NCBI GenBank assembly: GCA_905183005.1
Contig: CAJJDO010000083.1
Location: 380,748-444,747, forward strand
Length of the DNA: 64,000 nt
From: Paramecium pentaurelia
Taxonomy: Eukaryota > Ciliophora > Oligohymenophorea > Peniculida > Parameciidae
Direction of reading: 5' to 3'
The translations under genes and the position numbers were made by a program. The notes beneath the pieces are model-generated. The model saw only the letters and a program-made list of their open reading frames with translations, was not told where the DNA came from and ran no database searches. Below are positions 10,879 to 23,457 of this stretch, piece by piece (position 1 is the stretch's first letter; every line of letters begins with the position of its first letter).

Positions 10879-11586
10879 ATGGAAAAGAAATTTATCATTA
10901 TTTCATTAGAAGGTAATATAGGAGCAGGTAAATCAACTTTATTTGAAATCTTAAAACAATAATATCCATAAGCTATTTTTCTTATGGAACCTTTAGAGTA
11001 ATGGCAAAAAATTAATGGGAATTCTAACCTTAATATTTTAGAGAAGTACTACTAAGATGTAGATAGATGGGGTTTCACTTTTTAAATTTATGCTTATTAA
11101 TCTAGATTAATGGCATGGGATAGATAATTATAATAAGTGTTACAAAATAATTAATAAAGCAAAGAACCAGTATTAGTATTTACTGAAAGAAGTATTGAAA
11201 GTGCAAGAGAACTCTTTTTTAAATTATGTTATAATGATGGAAATATTAGCTAAATAGAATATGAAATTTATGAAGAATTTTATTAATGGTTAATGAATCA
11301 TTATCCATAATATTTGATAGATTGTGTAATATATGTTAATACTCCACCAGAAGTATGTCTATAAAGATTGATAAAAAGAGGAAGATCAGAAGAAGTATCT
11401 GTGCCACTTGATTATTTAAAGAAATTACACTAAAGACATGAAGATTGGTTGTCTCAAAAATCTAATAGATTCTAAACAATTAAAATTGATGCAACTTTAA
11501 ATTATGTATAAGATTAGAAAATAAAAGAGAATATGCGACAACTGTTAGTATTGGAGATATAGAAATTATAGAAGTTGCTCAATTGA
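10879..11586 (+). CDS. Deoxynucleoside kinase
   Basis: 235 residues, no intron. The P-loop GNIGAGKST lies near residue 12, followed by MEPLEQWQ, the ERS motif in TERSIESARE (the Glu/Asp-Arg-Ser that contacts the phosphates), and an arginine-rich LID (RLIKRGRSEE). Length and motif spacing match the animal and bacterial dNK/TK2/dCK family, which phosphorylates deoxynucleosides with ATP in nucleotide salvage. Substrate preference cannot be read from the sequence with confidence. No targeting peptide is evident, so a cytosolic location is likely. Confidence 0.93.
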
Positions 11587-11664
11587 ATTGGAATGTACTT
11601 GTGATTTTATTATTATAAAATATCCCATTAACCTAATCGTTTATACCTAAATAATTTTTAATTT

Positions 11665-13361
11665 ATGAATAGATTATCCTAGTTGAGTGGACAATTTGAT
11701 GAAGAATAGAAATTGCTGTAGCAGATAACTGAATTGGAAAAGTAATCATTCAAAATATTCTAATCTTTTAGTTGGTTCAAGAGTCCACGCTTCAATAATG
11801 TCTTGCGTCCATATACAGCCAAATAAGTTGCTGAAGTTAGAGGATCGATTGTACCTAATCAATATTCTGATTTCATGTCAAGAAAATTCTATAATCTGAT
11901 GATGGATTTAAAATAAAGCAAAGGGTATTTGCTAATTATGATGATAGTTTCTCTCTTGCATGTGGAGCTTTAGATACTGTTTAGGTTATCAACATGTCTA
12001 AATACATGACATCAATATATGTATCAGGTTGGCAATGCTCATCTACAGCTTCTACTACTAATGATCCAGGTCCTGATTTTGCTGATTATCCATATGACAC
12101 TGTACCTAAGAAATGTGATCAGTTAGTCAAAGTAATCATAAAATTGATGGTAGATGCAAAGATTTTAAGACAGACGGTAGTAATATGAAAGAAGTTTAAT
12201 TACTGCTGAATAACGAAAATAAAAAAAACCTTATGATTATCTAGTTCCTGTAATTTGTGATGCAGATGCTGGATTTGGTGGTACAAGTAGTGTAATGAAA
12301 TTGACAAAATTATTTATTGAATCTGGTGCTGCAGGAATTCATTTAGAAGATTAAAGACCTGATTTAAAAAAATGTGGTCATATGGCTGGAAGAGTAGTTA
12401 CATCTACTAATACTCATGTCTAAAAACTCATAGCATCTCGACTTTAAGCTGATATTATGGGAAATGAGTTATTTATAATTGCAAGAACTGATGCATTAGG
12501 TGCACGATTCATTGAAACAAATGTTGATTTAATTGATTAACCATATATCCTTGGTGTAACCAAATTTCATGATAAACCTTGTACTTATCCAGAAGCAGGA
12601 GTTTTTATCATTGAATAAATGATAGACAAAGAAAAAAGAATATAAGCAACTAATTAATGGTTGAAATAATGTGAAACAGGTGGAATCAAGAAAGCTAAAG
12701 AATTAGCAAAGAGATTAGGATTTGAATTAGATTTTGATTGGGAATAATGTAGAAATCCAGATGGATTCTATGCACTTAAGAGTAGTGTTCATTATTGTGC
12801 AATAAGAGCTAAAGTACTTTATATTTATTAATATAGGAATACTTAAAATATTCTGATGCTTTATGGATGGAAACTTCAACTCCTGATTTAAAGGTTGCTA
12901 AAGAACTTTCTGATGAATTACAATTTGAACTTTAAAATAATAAAGTCCTTTGTTATAATTGTTCTCCAAGTTTTAATTGGAGTAAATTTGGATTTTCAGA
13001 TAGTGAACTAAAAAATTTTAATTCAGAATTAGGAAAATTAGGATATACTTGGCAAGTTTACATTTACTAATATATATGTAGTTTATTACGTTAGCAGGAT
13101 TTCATTTAAATGCATTACAAAGTGAAAGATTCTCTAAGGATTTATCAGAAAGATATATGTTGGCTTATGTGGAAGATATTTAAAGAAAGGAAGAGAAACA
13201 TAATGTTGATTAATTGAGACATTAAAAGTAATCTAAATTATCTATATTAATTTAGATGGTCTGGAGCTGAATTAATTGATCATGTCATGACTATTGTTAA
13301 TCAAAGTACATTGATATCTTCAGGTGAAGACTCAACTGAACATTAATTCGACAATAAATGA
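11665..13361 (+). CDS. Isocitrate lyase, glyoxylate cycle
   Basis: 524 residues after removing five introns: 11925-11947 (23), 12132-12153 (22), 12814-12836 (23), 13056-13081 (26), 13228-13255 (28). Diagnostic segments are YVSGWQCSSTASTTN, CDADAGFGG (metal-binding Asp), GIHLEDQRPDLKKCGHMAG with the catalytic Cys of KKCGH, and YNCSPSFNWSKFGF. It splits isocitrate to glyoxylate and succinate, bypassing the decarboxylating steps of the citric acid cycle so acetyl units can feed sugar synthesis. The C-terminus (FDNK) is not a PTS1 signal, unlike the nearby catalase. A malate synthase partner is not in the window. Confidence 0.96.
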
Positions 13362-13397
13362 TTACGTTTTAAATAAATATATAATGATATCAATATG

Positions 13398-14107
13398 TCA
13401 AAATATAAGACAGGCAACATATTCATCAGCTCTAACTGCCTTATTCTTCTCAAAATTTAATAAACATTCTTTTAATATATTATCTAATTGACTTTTACTA
13501 GTGATTGAACCTATTGTAGTTGTTTATGTTTATTTAGCTTCAAAACTAGAACAATCATTAAATTTATGATCCATATTTCTTGGAGAATAATATTATGATT
13601 AATCATATATCTATTTTACTGTTAATTATGAATCCTATAACTAATTTTAACCTAGTTTTGGCGTTTCAGCATTTAATTAATTATCTCTTTCTTTCCTTAT
13701 ACATTCTAATATTCTTGTTGTATGGACAGTAATTGTTTTCTAATTTATTAATTCTCCATCAGATGCATTGTATTTGTGATCTTTTTTTATTGTTTCAGGT
13801 TCTGTTAAAGAAAATGCTCTCTTTTTAGATTTTTACTAATTTCCTAACTAATTTAAGTGTTATTATTCCTCTTGTCTAGGAGATTGAGCAAATGAACTAA
13901 ATATATGTGAATATTTATTATCACTCACACTTTGAAAATTATCTAATGGGGCAATCTTAAAAACGGGATTCTAACTATTATAATTACATATTTATAATAC
14001 AATTGTGTTTTATCAATATTATGTATTACATTTGATTGAGATGAATCAATCCTTATACTCTCATTTGAAATTGATTTTGAATCTTTTATTTTCTAAACAG
14101 TATTCAT
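13398..14107 (-). CDS. Hypothetical protein (227 residues)
   Basis: Minus strand, ATG at 14107, one 26-nt intron at 13975-14000, TGA at 13398. The protein is polar and Ser/Gln/Lys-rich with a low-complexity middle and a more ordered C-terminal end (ILKECLLNFEKNKAVRADEY, then VACLIF). No domain is recognised. I separated it from the long coiled-coil gene upstream because a TGA precedes the ATG in frame, and both genes close cleanly as separate multiples of three. The terminal CLIF resembles a CaaX prenylation box only loosely. Confidence 0.65.
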
Positions 14108-14227
14108 TATTTATAGCATTTATCAGTTAGATTTATGGATTATATTTATATTATAATCTGCATTTATATGGTTTTATTAAAATTTACTCAATTAAACATA
14201 TAATTAATCATATTTTCAATGAATTCA

Positions 14228-17200
14228 TCAAACTTATATAAAAATATTTTAATATGCATTTATTAATCTCTAAATCAATTAATTATTATTCATACTATTT
14301 TCAATTCCTACATAAATTATCATTTTATAATCAGGCATCAACTCAAATTTTATAATACCTTCTACATTATACTATTTTAATCCAAACTATGCAATATATT
14401 TTATTTCATCCAAACCTTAATTATAACTATTAATTTTATCTCGATTTTTTATAATAAAACATTAATTTAATTTAGTAATATCTTTATGATCAGTTAAAAC
14501 TAATTGATTGTATTCAAATACTTCAGACCTATATATTTTTGAAGTCTTCCATCTAGTTTGATATCTATTTTAATTTATTTAATGATATTATATCAAACAT
14601 AAAATTTGAATTGGCAATAAAATTTATTCAATCTTATTACTATTTCATTAATATCATAACTTACTTATAATTTATTTCCAATATTGGCACTTCATTCATT
14701 TCTGTTTCTCTTACTTTAATACTTACTTCCAAAATCATTTATTATTTATAATATATATTTTACTATATCTCTGGAAAAGATGTCCAAATAGTTTTAAAAT
14801 TCATTAAATTTTTAATACATGCTTTTAACTTCAAACATTAAAAGCCAGTTTCTAAATATAAACCATAATTTATATAATAATTGAAACTATTCTATTGAAC
14901 TTATTTGATAACTCCAATTTTTAGATCTTAATTATCAACAAAAATTGTATGATTGATTCTATTCAAATGGTAAATTTTATACAATGTCAAATTATTTTGA
15001 TTTATAAGTTAATTTTATAAAAAATTATGAAATTTAACAACAATTCCTTTATGAGGTTGAACTTTCTTTTTATAATACGATTCTGCAGTTTTATAAGGAA
15101 ATATAATTATTTCACTTTTCACAGGTATCTTTTATTATTGAGTTTTTGTAAATAAATTTTGGACATTTTCAACAAAATCTATTTGTTTATTTTAAAAGTG
15201 CTAATAATCAAAATATGGTATACTAGTTTAAGTTTATTCTCTTTTATTTGAATTATTTCTTTAAGTAGCCTAATCAAGATTATTATTACTTTTAGGTATT
15301 TGATTTTCAAATTATATTATCTATTCCTATCCTGATTGCTTTTTTTATTTTTATAATTCTCTATGTAATTCTATATTTTATTGATTAAGAGAAATAGATT
15401 AAATTTAATGTTTTTGACTCTCCTTTAATTATATTTATAATTGTTATTCAAGATTATTTATTTTCTCTTTATACTAATTTTCTTCTTTTTTTTTCAATGC
15501 CTCCAACTATCGTAATTATTATTTATAGTTTATTAATTCAGCTTAACATTATTATAAATCTTAATTATNAATATCTTTATGATCAGTTAAAACTAATTGA
15601 TTGTATTCAAATACTTCAGACCTATATATTTTTGAAGTCTTCCATCTAGTTTGATATCTATTTTAATTTATTTAATGATATTATATCAAACATAAAATTT
15701 GAATTGGCAATAAAATTTATTCAATCTTATTACTATTTCATTAATATCATAACTTACTTATAATTTATTTCCAATATTGGCACTTCATTCATTTCTGTTT
15801 CTCTTACTTTAATACTTACTTCCAAAATCATTTATTATTTATAATATATATTTTACTATATCTCTGGAAAAGATGTCCAAATAGTTTTAAAATTCATTAA
15901 ATTTTTAATACATGCTTTTAACTTCAAACATTAAAAGCCAGTTTCTAAATATAAACCATAATTTATATAATAATTGAAACTATTCTATTGAACTTATTTG
16001 ATAACTCCAATTTTTAGATCTTAATTATCAACAAAAATTGTATGATTGATTCTATTCAAATGGTAAATTTTATACAATGTCAAATTATTTTGATTTATAA
16101 GTTAATTTTATAAAAAATTATGAAATTTAACAACAATTCCTTTATGAGGTTGAACTTTCTTTTTATAATACGATTCTGCAGTTTTATAAGGAAATATAAT
16201 TATTTCACTTTTCACAGGTATCTTTTATTATTGAGTTTTTGTAAATAAATTTTGGACATTTTCAACAAAATCTATTTGTTTATTTTAAAAGTGCTAATAA
16301 TCAAAATATGGTATACTAGTTTAAGTTTATTCTCTTTTATTTGAATTATTTCTTTAAGTAGCCTAATCAAGATTATTATTACTTTTAGGTATTTGATTTT
16401 CAAATTATATTATCTATTCCTATCCTGATTGCTTTTTTTATTTTTATAATTCTCTATGTAATTCTATATTTTATTGATTAAGAGAAATAGATTAAATTTA
16501 ATGTTTTTGACTCTCCTTTAATTATATTTATAATTGTTATTCAAGATTATTTATTTTCTCTTTATACTAATTTTCTTCTTTTTTTTTCAATGCCTCCAAC
16601 TATCGTAATTATTATTTATAGTTTATTAATTCAGCTTAACATTATTATAAATCTTAATTATGTTGACCAACATATTAATTGGTCTATTATGTTTAATCTC
16701 TAGTACTTAATTATTATTGAAGACTTAATATCGTTTAATTTATCTGCTTATTCTCATCCATTAATAAACCAGATTTTTTCCTCTCAGTCTTTAATTGTTA
16801 TTTAAGTTCAGAAATTTCCCTATTTAATTGATTCTAATCCTGAAATTAATTAATCGTTCGATTATAATTTTCTGTTAATTCTCTATTTTAATTTATTAAT
16901 TAGGTTATATCACTATTATATTAGCTTTATAAATTTTCTATTTCCTATTATATCTTTTGTTTGTCCTCTTTTAATTTAGATATTTTATATCGCTTATTTT
17001 CTATTTTAAGGCTATTTTCTTCACTCTATCTCTACAGTTATAAATTCAATTATCTTATTTATTCAATTAAATTATTATTCATTCTTTCGAGATCTTATTA
17101 TTAAATTGAATTATTTTTCAACTCTCTATAGTTAATTTACAATTACTTTAATTAGCCCTCTAATAGATTTCTCTACTAATTTGATTCTGTAATTTATTGT

Positions 17201-18312
17201 TCTAAATTTGATACTTTTTTTTCATGTTCCTATTGTATAATTTATTTTTCTTTTTCTTTTTGCTCTATTTCATTATATTATATTTAAAAATCTTCCATTT
17301 ATTATTCATAATTTAATTTATCTTTCTATTATTCTGGAACTTATTTTGTATATTTCTCAACTTTATTTCTATAGTTTTATAGAGTTAATTCATTCTTTTG
17401 TAATTTTTCAAATAATTAACAGAGAACCTTTAAGTAATCACTAATCTCCATAAGTTCCAAAATAATATCTTCATCACATTACCTTAAGAATTCGTCAAAT
17501 TTATTATCTAAATCTTTCATTAGTTATTCTAAGCTTTAATTGACCTCTGTTAAATCTTTAATATATTATTAGGTTGATTTAAATTCTTTTCTTAAAGCTT
17601 TTTTTGATAATTAATTTTTCAATTAGTTAAATGTATTTTTCAATTCCTGAGCTTTTGAAATTATTTCTGCCTCTTTTTGATCTATAGGAGTAGAAATACT
17701 GCTAGATTTACGAATTAAGATTGGTTTTTTAACTTTAATTTACTTTTATTGTTAATCTTACTAAATTATTTGTGAAGTTTATTACTTTCGATTTGATTTA
17801 TTTTCATTTTGATTCTTAATTAAATTTTAAAAGAGTATTTAGAATTAAGAGGAGATATTTTTTTAGATTTCATCTATCTTATAATATTTATATTCATGTG
17901 GAAATTTTATTTTTTTCACACAAAGTTTACAATATGTCTCAAAAAAAAGTGTTTGTGTAATTTAATCACTTTTAAAAATATATGTTTTCGCCCATACTTC
18001 TATACTCTCTAAAATAATTCTCAATAAACTAATTCCATAACTGGATTATTCTTTATTTGGAGTTTCTGAGAAATAATATCTCCCTCTGTCATCACTAAGA
18101 TCGTCCTTTTTGAACTCAGCTATTTTTTCATATTCGGGCAAACAAACTTCTTAAAAAATAATGTTAAAATCCATATTTTGTTGTTCTACTGAATCTTTAC
18201 CTAATCTAGCAGCCATTAAATTTTAAACATGATCTTTAACGTTCAGACCTTAAATTATCGCATCACATATTGGTTAATAGACATTCCTAAAATGATTTAT
18301 AGTTTTACTCAT
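14228..18312 (-). CDS. Long coiled-coil protein interrupted by an assembly duplication
   Basis: As given, the frame is broken at the N at 15569. Deleting one copy of the flanking repeat plus the N gives a continuous 988-residue protein with one 25-nt intron (14640-14664, repeated at 15733-15757). Residues 1 to about 150 form a helical globular head (ISLLRIILESIEVWAKTYIF) that loosely recalls VHS/ENTH-like folds. Residues from about 200 to 600 are a Gln/Glu/Lys-rich coiled coil. The last 250 residues are mixed and beta-like. It could be a scaffold of cilia, cortex or membrane traffic; the sequence does not decide. The 988-residue figure assumes the collapse. Confidence 0.8.
14477..15568. repeat. 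Direct repeat copy A next to N, probable assembly duplicate
   Basis: This 1092-base stretch recurs immediately after the single N as 15570-16661, offset 1093. I saw no differences in the lines compared. It ends exactly at the N, as expected for the end of a contig overlapping the next. Confidence 0.95.
15569..15569. other. Single ambiguous base marking a scaffold join
   Basis: A lone N between two identical 1092-base segments. It behaves as a contig join rather than an ambiguous base call. Confidence 0.95.
15570..16661. repeat. Direct repeat copy B, probable assembly duplicate
   Basis: Second copy of 14477-15568. It continues without break into unique sequence at 16662 (GTTGACC...), which carries the upstream part of the same coiled-coil gene. 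Confidence 0.95.
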
Positions 18313-18666
18313 CTTGATCTCTTAATCTTATTATATACTGCTTAATTTATTTGTATGTTTCTAGTGTCCTTAATAAGCTAAAAATTTAATTTGATAAAGA
18401 CATTATAAAAAATAATTTTTAATGTGGTTTTTTTTGAATAGATAGATAAATAAATTAAATCAATATATTATATATAGTATACAATTAAAAGTTATTGCCT
18501 TCTATTTAAGAAATTCTATTAAAAGGATTGAGAATAATATTAATTAAAATTTATATAATAATAATATATTTTTATAAAATACTCAATTATATAAAAGCTA
18601 ATTATAAAAGGTTCAATATTTTTTTGTTGTCAAACCAATTGGAAAAATTGCTTTATAATACAATTT
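18313..18666. other. Intergenic AT-rich region between divergent genes
   Basis: About 350 bases separating the minus-strand coiled-coil start from a small plus-strand gene. Presumably it holds both promoters. No recognisable motif, repeat or RNA. Confidence 0.5.
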
Positions 18667-18899
18667 ATGATTTAAGTTGATTGATATTGAATTAAATTAA
18701 TTATAAAAAGGCACTCAAAATTAGAAATATCTTAATTGCTTAACAATATTATAAATGTGACATTGAAGAATCTACATTATATTTAAGATGGAGAATTCAT
18801 AAAAATATTTATAAATAGCTTTGTAAGAGACAATAATTATAAGGATTCATATATTTTTACTAAGAAGAATCAGCCTAATTTAAGAAGGAAGTAATTTGA
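18667..18899 (+). CDS. Small basic hypothetical protein (65 residues)
   Basis: Three codons, then a 35-nt intron (18676-18710), then a single exon ending at TGA 18897. The product starts MIQALKIRNILIAQQYYKCD and is basic and aromatic, with TLYLRWRIHKNIYKQLCKR. The exon itself is convincing coding sequence; the first exon is inferred because the frame has no other ATG. Size and composition would suit a small mitochondrial or ribosomal accessory protein, but I recognise no family. Confidence 0.5.
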
Positions 18900-19044
18900 A
18901 TTTAAAAATAAAATATGTAATTATATTTAGTTAAGAAAATCAAGTAATTTTAAAATTTTAAAAGAAACATACTATTACATTTAGAATTAGAAGTTTTATC
19001 TTAATAATATATATGTATCAATATTTTATTCTAATCTATTACAA

Positions 19045-19320
19045 TCAATTGTTTAAAATTGATCTACATTATATTCTGTCAATTTTTTTTGATATTTCCT
19101 TATATTTTTCTAACATTTGTTATAATGATTTTTAGTATTTAGAATTAAGGTACTAAGAGTCATCATATGTTTCTTGTTAAATATTCTTTTCTATTGTTAC
19201 AAGTGATCTAATAATTGTAAGAATTTATTCTTCTGCCTCATTAAATTAAAGATCAACCTTTTCTGCACTAATTATAGTTCTTTTTCTCTTCTTGATTATT
19301 TTACGAGCTGATTAAGACAT
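19045..19320 (-). CDS. Small coiled-coil hypothetical protein (91 residues)
   Basis: Minus strand, no intron. A basic N-terminus (SARKIIKKRKRTIISAEK) precedes a helical segment rich in Glu, Gln and Ile that should form a coiled coil (LQQMLEKYKEISKKIDRIQ). The basic start could be a nuclear localisation signal. No family recognised. Confidence 0.6.
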
Positions 19321-19689
19321 AAAATTCAAAATAATTAAAGATTTATAAATATTAATTATATATGTAAACATTATTAAAATGCCAAATTTTTGAATAAGAC
19401 TTATATGATGTCACTTTTTAATAAGAAATTGTACAAATCTAATCTTGAATATAATTCTTTAAATTAAATACTTAAGCTTGCTATTACATGAATAATCTAA
19501 TATATATAAGATCAATTTCTCAAACATATCACATATATCTAAACAATACTATAATTAAACAATGTCATATTAGAAATTCAAATAGAGATATATAGATTCT
19601 TAAAACGAAAAAAAGATTAACTTAAAAATCTGTTATAACTGTAATATTAAAAGAAAAATCATATATATTAATATCGAATAAATTAGGAA
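19321..19689. other. Intergenic region with one tiny uncertain ORF
   Basis: About 370 AT-rich bases between divergent genes. A 43-codon plus-strand frame at 19562-19693 contains a CYNC motif but overlaps the next start codon. I do not consider it supported as a gene. Confidence 0.4.
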
Positions 19690-20589
19690 ATGAAAAAATT
19701 CTTATTATTGATGACATCAATTATCAGTAGTTATTGCTTTAATCCTAATGACTATATTACAATACCTTTTCTCAAATTCCCAGATTCATTGAGTTATAAT
19801 GTTTTAGAGATAAATTCAATTTTTGAATATTTGATAGCATGTATATATATAGGGTAAATTAATAACCTAATATAGTTTATTCTACTATTCCATGTACTTT
19901 TGTATTAGTCAAATTTTAGTTTGGAGTCATCCTGCCCCAAAGACTCCTGAAAGAATAGCTTAAACAAAAGAAGAAATGAGAAGGGGATTTAAAGCTCTTT
20001 TCTATGTAATTTTGTTGACAACTGGTATAATATGGAAAGTACAACCTTTGAATCCTTATTATGGTTATTATGAGACACATGAATTTGGATTAAAAGAATT
20101 CTTTATTTCACTAATTATGTAATATAATATTATTATGAATTAAGATACATGGTGACTTTCGATGTGTGGTTTTACACATCACATATCATAGGACATACTC
20201 CCTTTTTTTGGAAGCATTTTCATGGTGAACATCATGAATTTGTTGAACCTGGAGCATATGCTTAAGATGCAGTACATCCTGTAGAAGCTTTAATTTAAGG
20301 GCCTATTGGACATTTTTTGCCAACATTCATTTATCCATTCCATCCCTTATGCCATCATATCTTTGGATTATTAACATCAATATATGCCTAACTTGCACAT
20401 GATGGAAGATGGGATCCAGCTGGTCATACTTTACATCATTATTATTATTCTTGTAATTTCAGCATATGGGGATTATGTGATTTTATATTTGGAACTGGTT
20501 ACAATTAAGAGAAATATCCTATACCTTATATTCCAACATGGCTTAGAAGCAAAGTTAATAACAAGAATCATGATAAAAAAATTATGTGA
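19690..20589 (+). CDS. Membrane di-iron fatty-acid hydroxylase / sterol desaturase family protein
   Basis: 283 residues with introns at 19854-19875 (22 nt) and 20119-20144 (26). The three histidine clusters of the family are present: SHIIGH (HxxxH), KHFHGEHHE (HxxHH) and GHTLHHYYY (HxxHH), with an extra CHH in between. Hydrophobic segments flank them, so the protein should sit in the endoplasmic reticulum membrane with a di-iron centre using oxygen. Substrate could be a sterol, sphingoid base or fatty acid; the sequence does not decide. A hydrophobic N-terminus (KKFLLLMTSIIS) may be a signal anchor. The gene ends 27 bases from the catalase stop, tail to tail. Confidence 0.9.
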
Positions 20590-20616
20590 TGAATATGATA
20601 TATTTGATTATTTTGA

Positions 20617-22134
20617 TCATAATCTAGCTTTGTTGTTTGGGAATCCTAATCCTTAAGCAATTCTCTCTCCATACTCTGGATCACATTTAGTAAATACTTT
20701 GACTTATCTCTCTTGAATTACTCTATTGGCATTCTAAATTAATTAATTTAATATATACTTTCAAATGTCCAACAATATTGGTTATTAACCATTATCTTTC
20801 AAAATCATTCATAACCTTTCTGTATAGAACTCCTGGTTAAGCAAAATCATCATTTGGATGTGATGGTTTATATCTTCCAATTAAACCAGTTACTCTATAT
20901 TAACTAGTTTTGGATTCTGGAATCATTTTTAATGGTTAAAATGAATTAGGTTCATAATTTGGTCTATTCCCTTAATTATTAAATGATTAAGGTCCATCTC
21001 TTTATTAATTAATAACTCTTGCTCTATATGGACAATTAACAGGGAATTATGTATAATTAGTTCCTAATCTATGTCTATGAGTATCTGGATATGAGAATAA
21101 TCTTCCTTATAACATTTTATCCAATGATGGTTCAATTCCTGGAACTAAATGTCCTGGACTGAATGCTGATTATTCAACTTCTTGGAAATAGTTTTCTGGA
21201 TTTCTATTCAAAACCATTTTTCCAAAATTAAGACATGGATAATCACTATGTGGCCATACTTTTGTAACATCAAAAATATTCCATTTATATTTGAATCCAT
21301 CTTATTCTGGCATAACTTAAACTTAAACTGTCCAAGTAGCTGTTTTACCAGCTGCAAGATGTTAAAATAAATCTTAAGTAGCATAATCTGGATTTGTTCT
21401 TTTTAATTCATCAGCTTCAGCACCTGTTAATGATTTATTACCAGCATCTGTTTTGAAATGTAATTTAATCCAAAATGCTTCTCCTTCTTTATTTACCCAT
21501 CTAAATGTATGAGATGTGTATCCATTCATTTGTCTATATCCATCTGGAGTACCTCTATTAGAAAAAAGTATGGTAACTTAGTGAGCACTTTCAGGTACCA
21601 AACTCAAGAAATCCCAAAACATATTAGCATCCTTTAAATTAGTTTAAGGATTTCTTTTTTATGTATGAATAAAATCTGGGAATTTGCTTGGATCTCTAAT
21701 GAAAAAGACTGGTGTATTGTTTCCTGTCATATCATAATTGCCTTCTTCAGTGTAAAACTTAACAGCAAATCCTCTTGGATCTCTTTCAGAATCTGCTGAT
21801 CCCTTTTCACCTCCAACAGTAGAGAATCTTGTGAATATTGGTGTTCTTTTGCCAACTGTATCCAAAAACTTGGCTTTTGTATACTTTGTCACATCTCCTG
21901 TCACTTCGAAGTATCCATAAGCACCTTTACATGTCAAAGATATAAAATACCTGCTCCTTTAGCATGGACAACTCTTTCTGGAATTCTCTCTCTATCAAAA
22001 TGAGCTAATTTATCAATGAGATGAGTATCCTACAAAAGAATAGGACCATATTCTCCTGCAGTCAAAGAGTTTTGGTTATCATCTACTGGACAACCTGTAG
22101 ATTGGGTCAACACATTATCTGAATTGTCTGACAT
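20617..22134 (-). CDS. Haem catalase with C-terminal peroxisomal signal
   Basis: 488 residues, introns at 21925-21950 (26 nt) and 20734-20758 (25). Catalase landmarks: RERIPERVVHAKGAGAYGYF with the distal catalytic His, FTRFSTVGGEKGSADSERDP, GNNTPVFFIRDPSKFPDFIH, and the proximal haem-ligand region RLFSYPDTHRHRLG with its Tyr. The protein ends in ARL, an acceptable PTS1 tripeptide, so import into peroxisomes is likely. It breaks down hydrogen peroxide, for example from fatty-acid oxidation, and would share an organelle with glyoxylate-cycle steps if isocitrate lyase is also imported. Confidence 0.97.
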
Positions 22135-22159
22135 ATTATTTATTAAATTTGCGTAATAA

Positions 22160-23277
22160 TCAGCTAATACTCAAAAATCTTTATTTCTATAACATATCCA
22201 ACTTTTCATAATGTTATTCAAATAATTTATAAAACTAGCTGATATTCAATCTTAATTTATTATGATCAATTTCTAACAAGATTCCAATTAAATAACTAAC
22301 AATTTTATCAATTCATTACTTTAATATGTCATCTGATATTTTACTTAAATCAATCTAAGAAGGTGATATATAACCATCTTTATCATTATCCAATAAATTG
22401 AATAACTTATTACTAATCCTTAATAATTTATCATCGCCAAACATTTCAGTTTTGCATCTTGTTCTTCCTATACTTGATGCTCTTGAATTTGATAACTATC
22501 TCAATGGACCCATCTATTAATTTTTTGTACTTAATGCCTACTATTTGATCTATTACAACACTAAACTACTTTAGACCTTGTTTCCATTATCAAAATATCC
22601 AGACTTATTTAATAATGGACTCTTTTGAATAGAATTATGAGGAGATTTACTTTTAAGTCTTTCTTAACTCTTTTATAAAGGCCTAGTAGGTTAAAGTTTA
22701 TTGAGTTATAACTATCTTTGTAATTTCGAAATGTTTTTGGTTGTTTAACTATAACTGATCATATAACTAGAATCAGGTGTTGGAGATAAGATGTTTTAAT
22801 ACAATTTTCTACTCATATCTTCCAACTTTTTGGAGTCTATATGCGCGCCTGTACTTAAATGTTGAATTCCATCTTTGGGACTTTTATAAATATCAATAGA
22901 TGGTATAGAATTAACTTATTTCTCTTCAAGTTAAGATTCTTATTAAAATGAATAATAAGAGTTTTCTTTTTCTGCTTAATTCATTATTTCTTCTAAAGAA
23001 TACTAAGCCTTTTTCTTAAAAGGTTCTTAATTACTGAAGTATTTAGAGAATTATTACAATTATTTAAATTCATCAATATAAGCTCTAACTGTTATAAGAT
23101 GTTTATCTTACATATTCTAATTATCTAGTTGCTAATTGTCTTACACTTTCTCAATTCAATATTATTATCATTGCAAAACCTATGAGCAATTTATAAAGGA
23201 GTATCAAATTATTTGATTTAAATTGGCTTTGAATTTGCAACTTTGATAATCAGCATTTGATCGTTAGTTTCTTGCAT
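22160..23277 (-). CDS. EF-hand-containing hypothetical protein
   Basis: 356 residues with introns at 23089-23111 (23 nt) and 22296-22319 (24). The N-terminal 90 residues (KPIQIKQFDTPLQIAHRFC) look like a small ubiquitin-like or similar compact domain. The middle is Ser/Pro/Lys-rich and probably disordered. Near the C-terminus FNLLDNDKDGYISPSQIDL is one EF-hand loop, with Asp at positions 1, 3 and 5, Gly at 6 and Ile at 8 but Gln at 12 instead of Glu, so calcium binding may be weak. A second half-hand (LEIDHNKLRLNISQF) pairs with it. Removing the second intron also removes an in-frame TGA. Function unknown; calcium sensing is inferred. Confidence 0.75.
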
Positions 23278-23457
23278 TTAATTTTTATATTAAAGAAATA
23301 TATGAATAACATTTGCATCATTAATTTACAAATATTACCCTCATTAATGTAATCAAAAATTATACTTTATATAAAACATTGGAATGGAATACGTATTGGT
23401 AAATAATTTATTTTATAACATGATAAATTTTAATAAATTTCTATTTAATGCTTAAAT

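Noticed and set aside
13398..18312. One giant coiled-coil gene covering the whole stretch
   Set aside because: After collapsing the duplication the frame ends at TGA 14228, and a separate gene with its own ATG and intron fits 13398-14107.
19562..19693. 43-codon ORF with a CYNC motif
   Set aside because: Too short, and it overlaps the hydroxylase start codon; no splice or homology support.
21659..21937. Catalase taken as a 92-residue fragment
   Set aside because: It is one exon piece; with two introns and reassigned codons the gene is complete at 488 residues.
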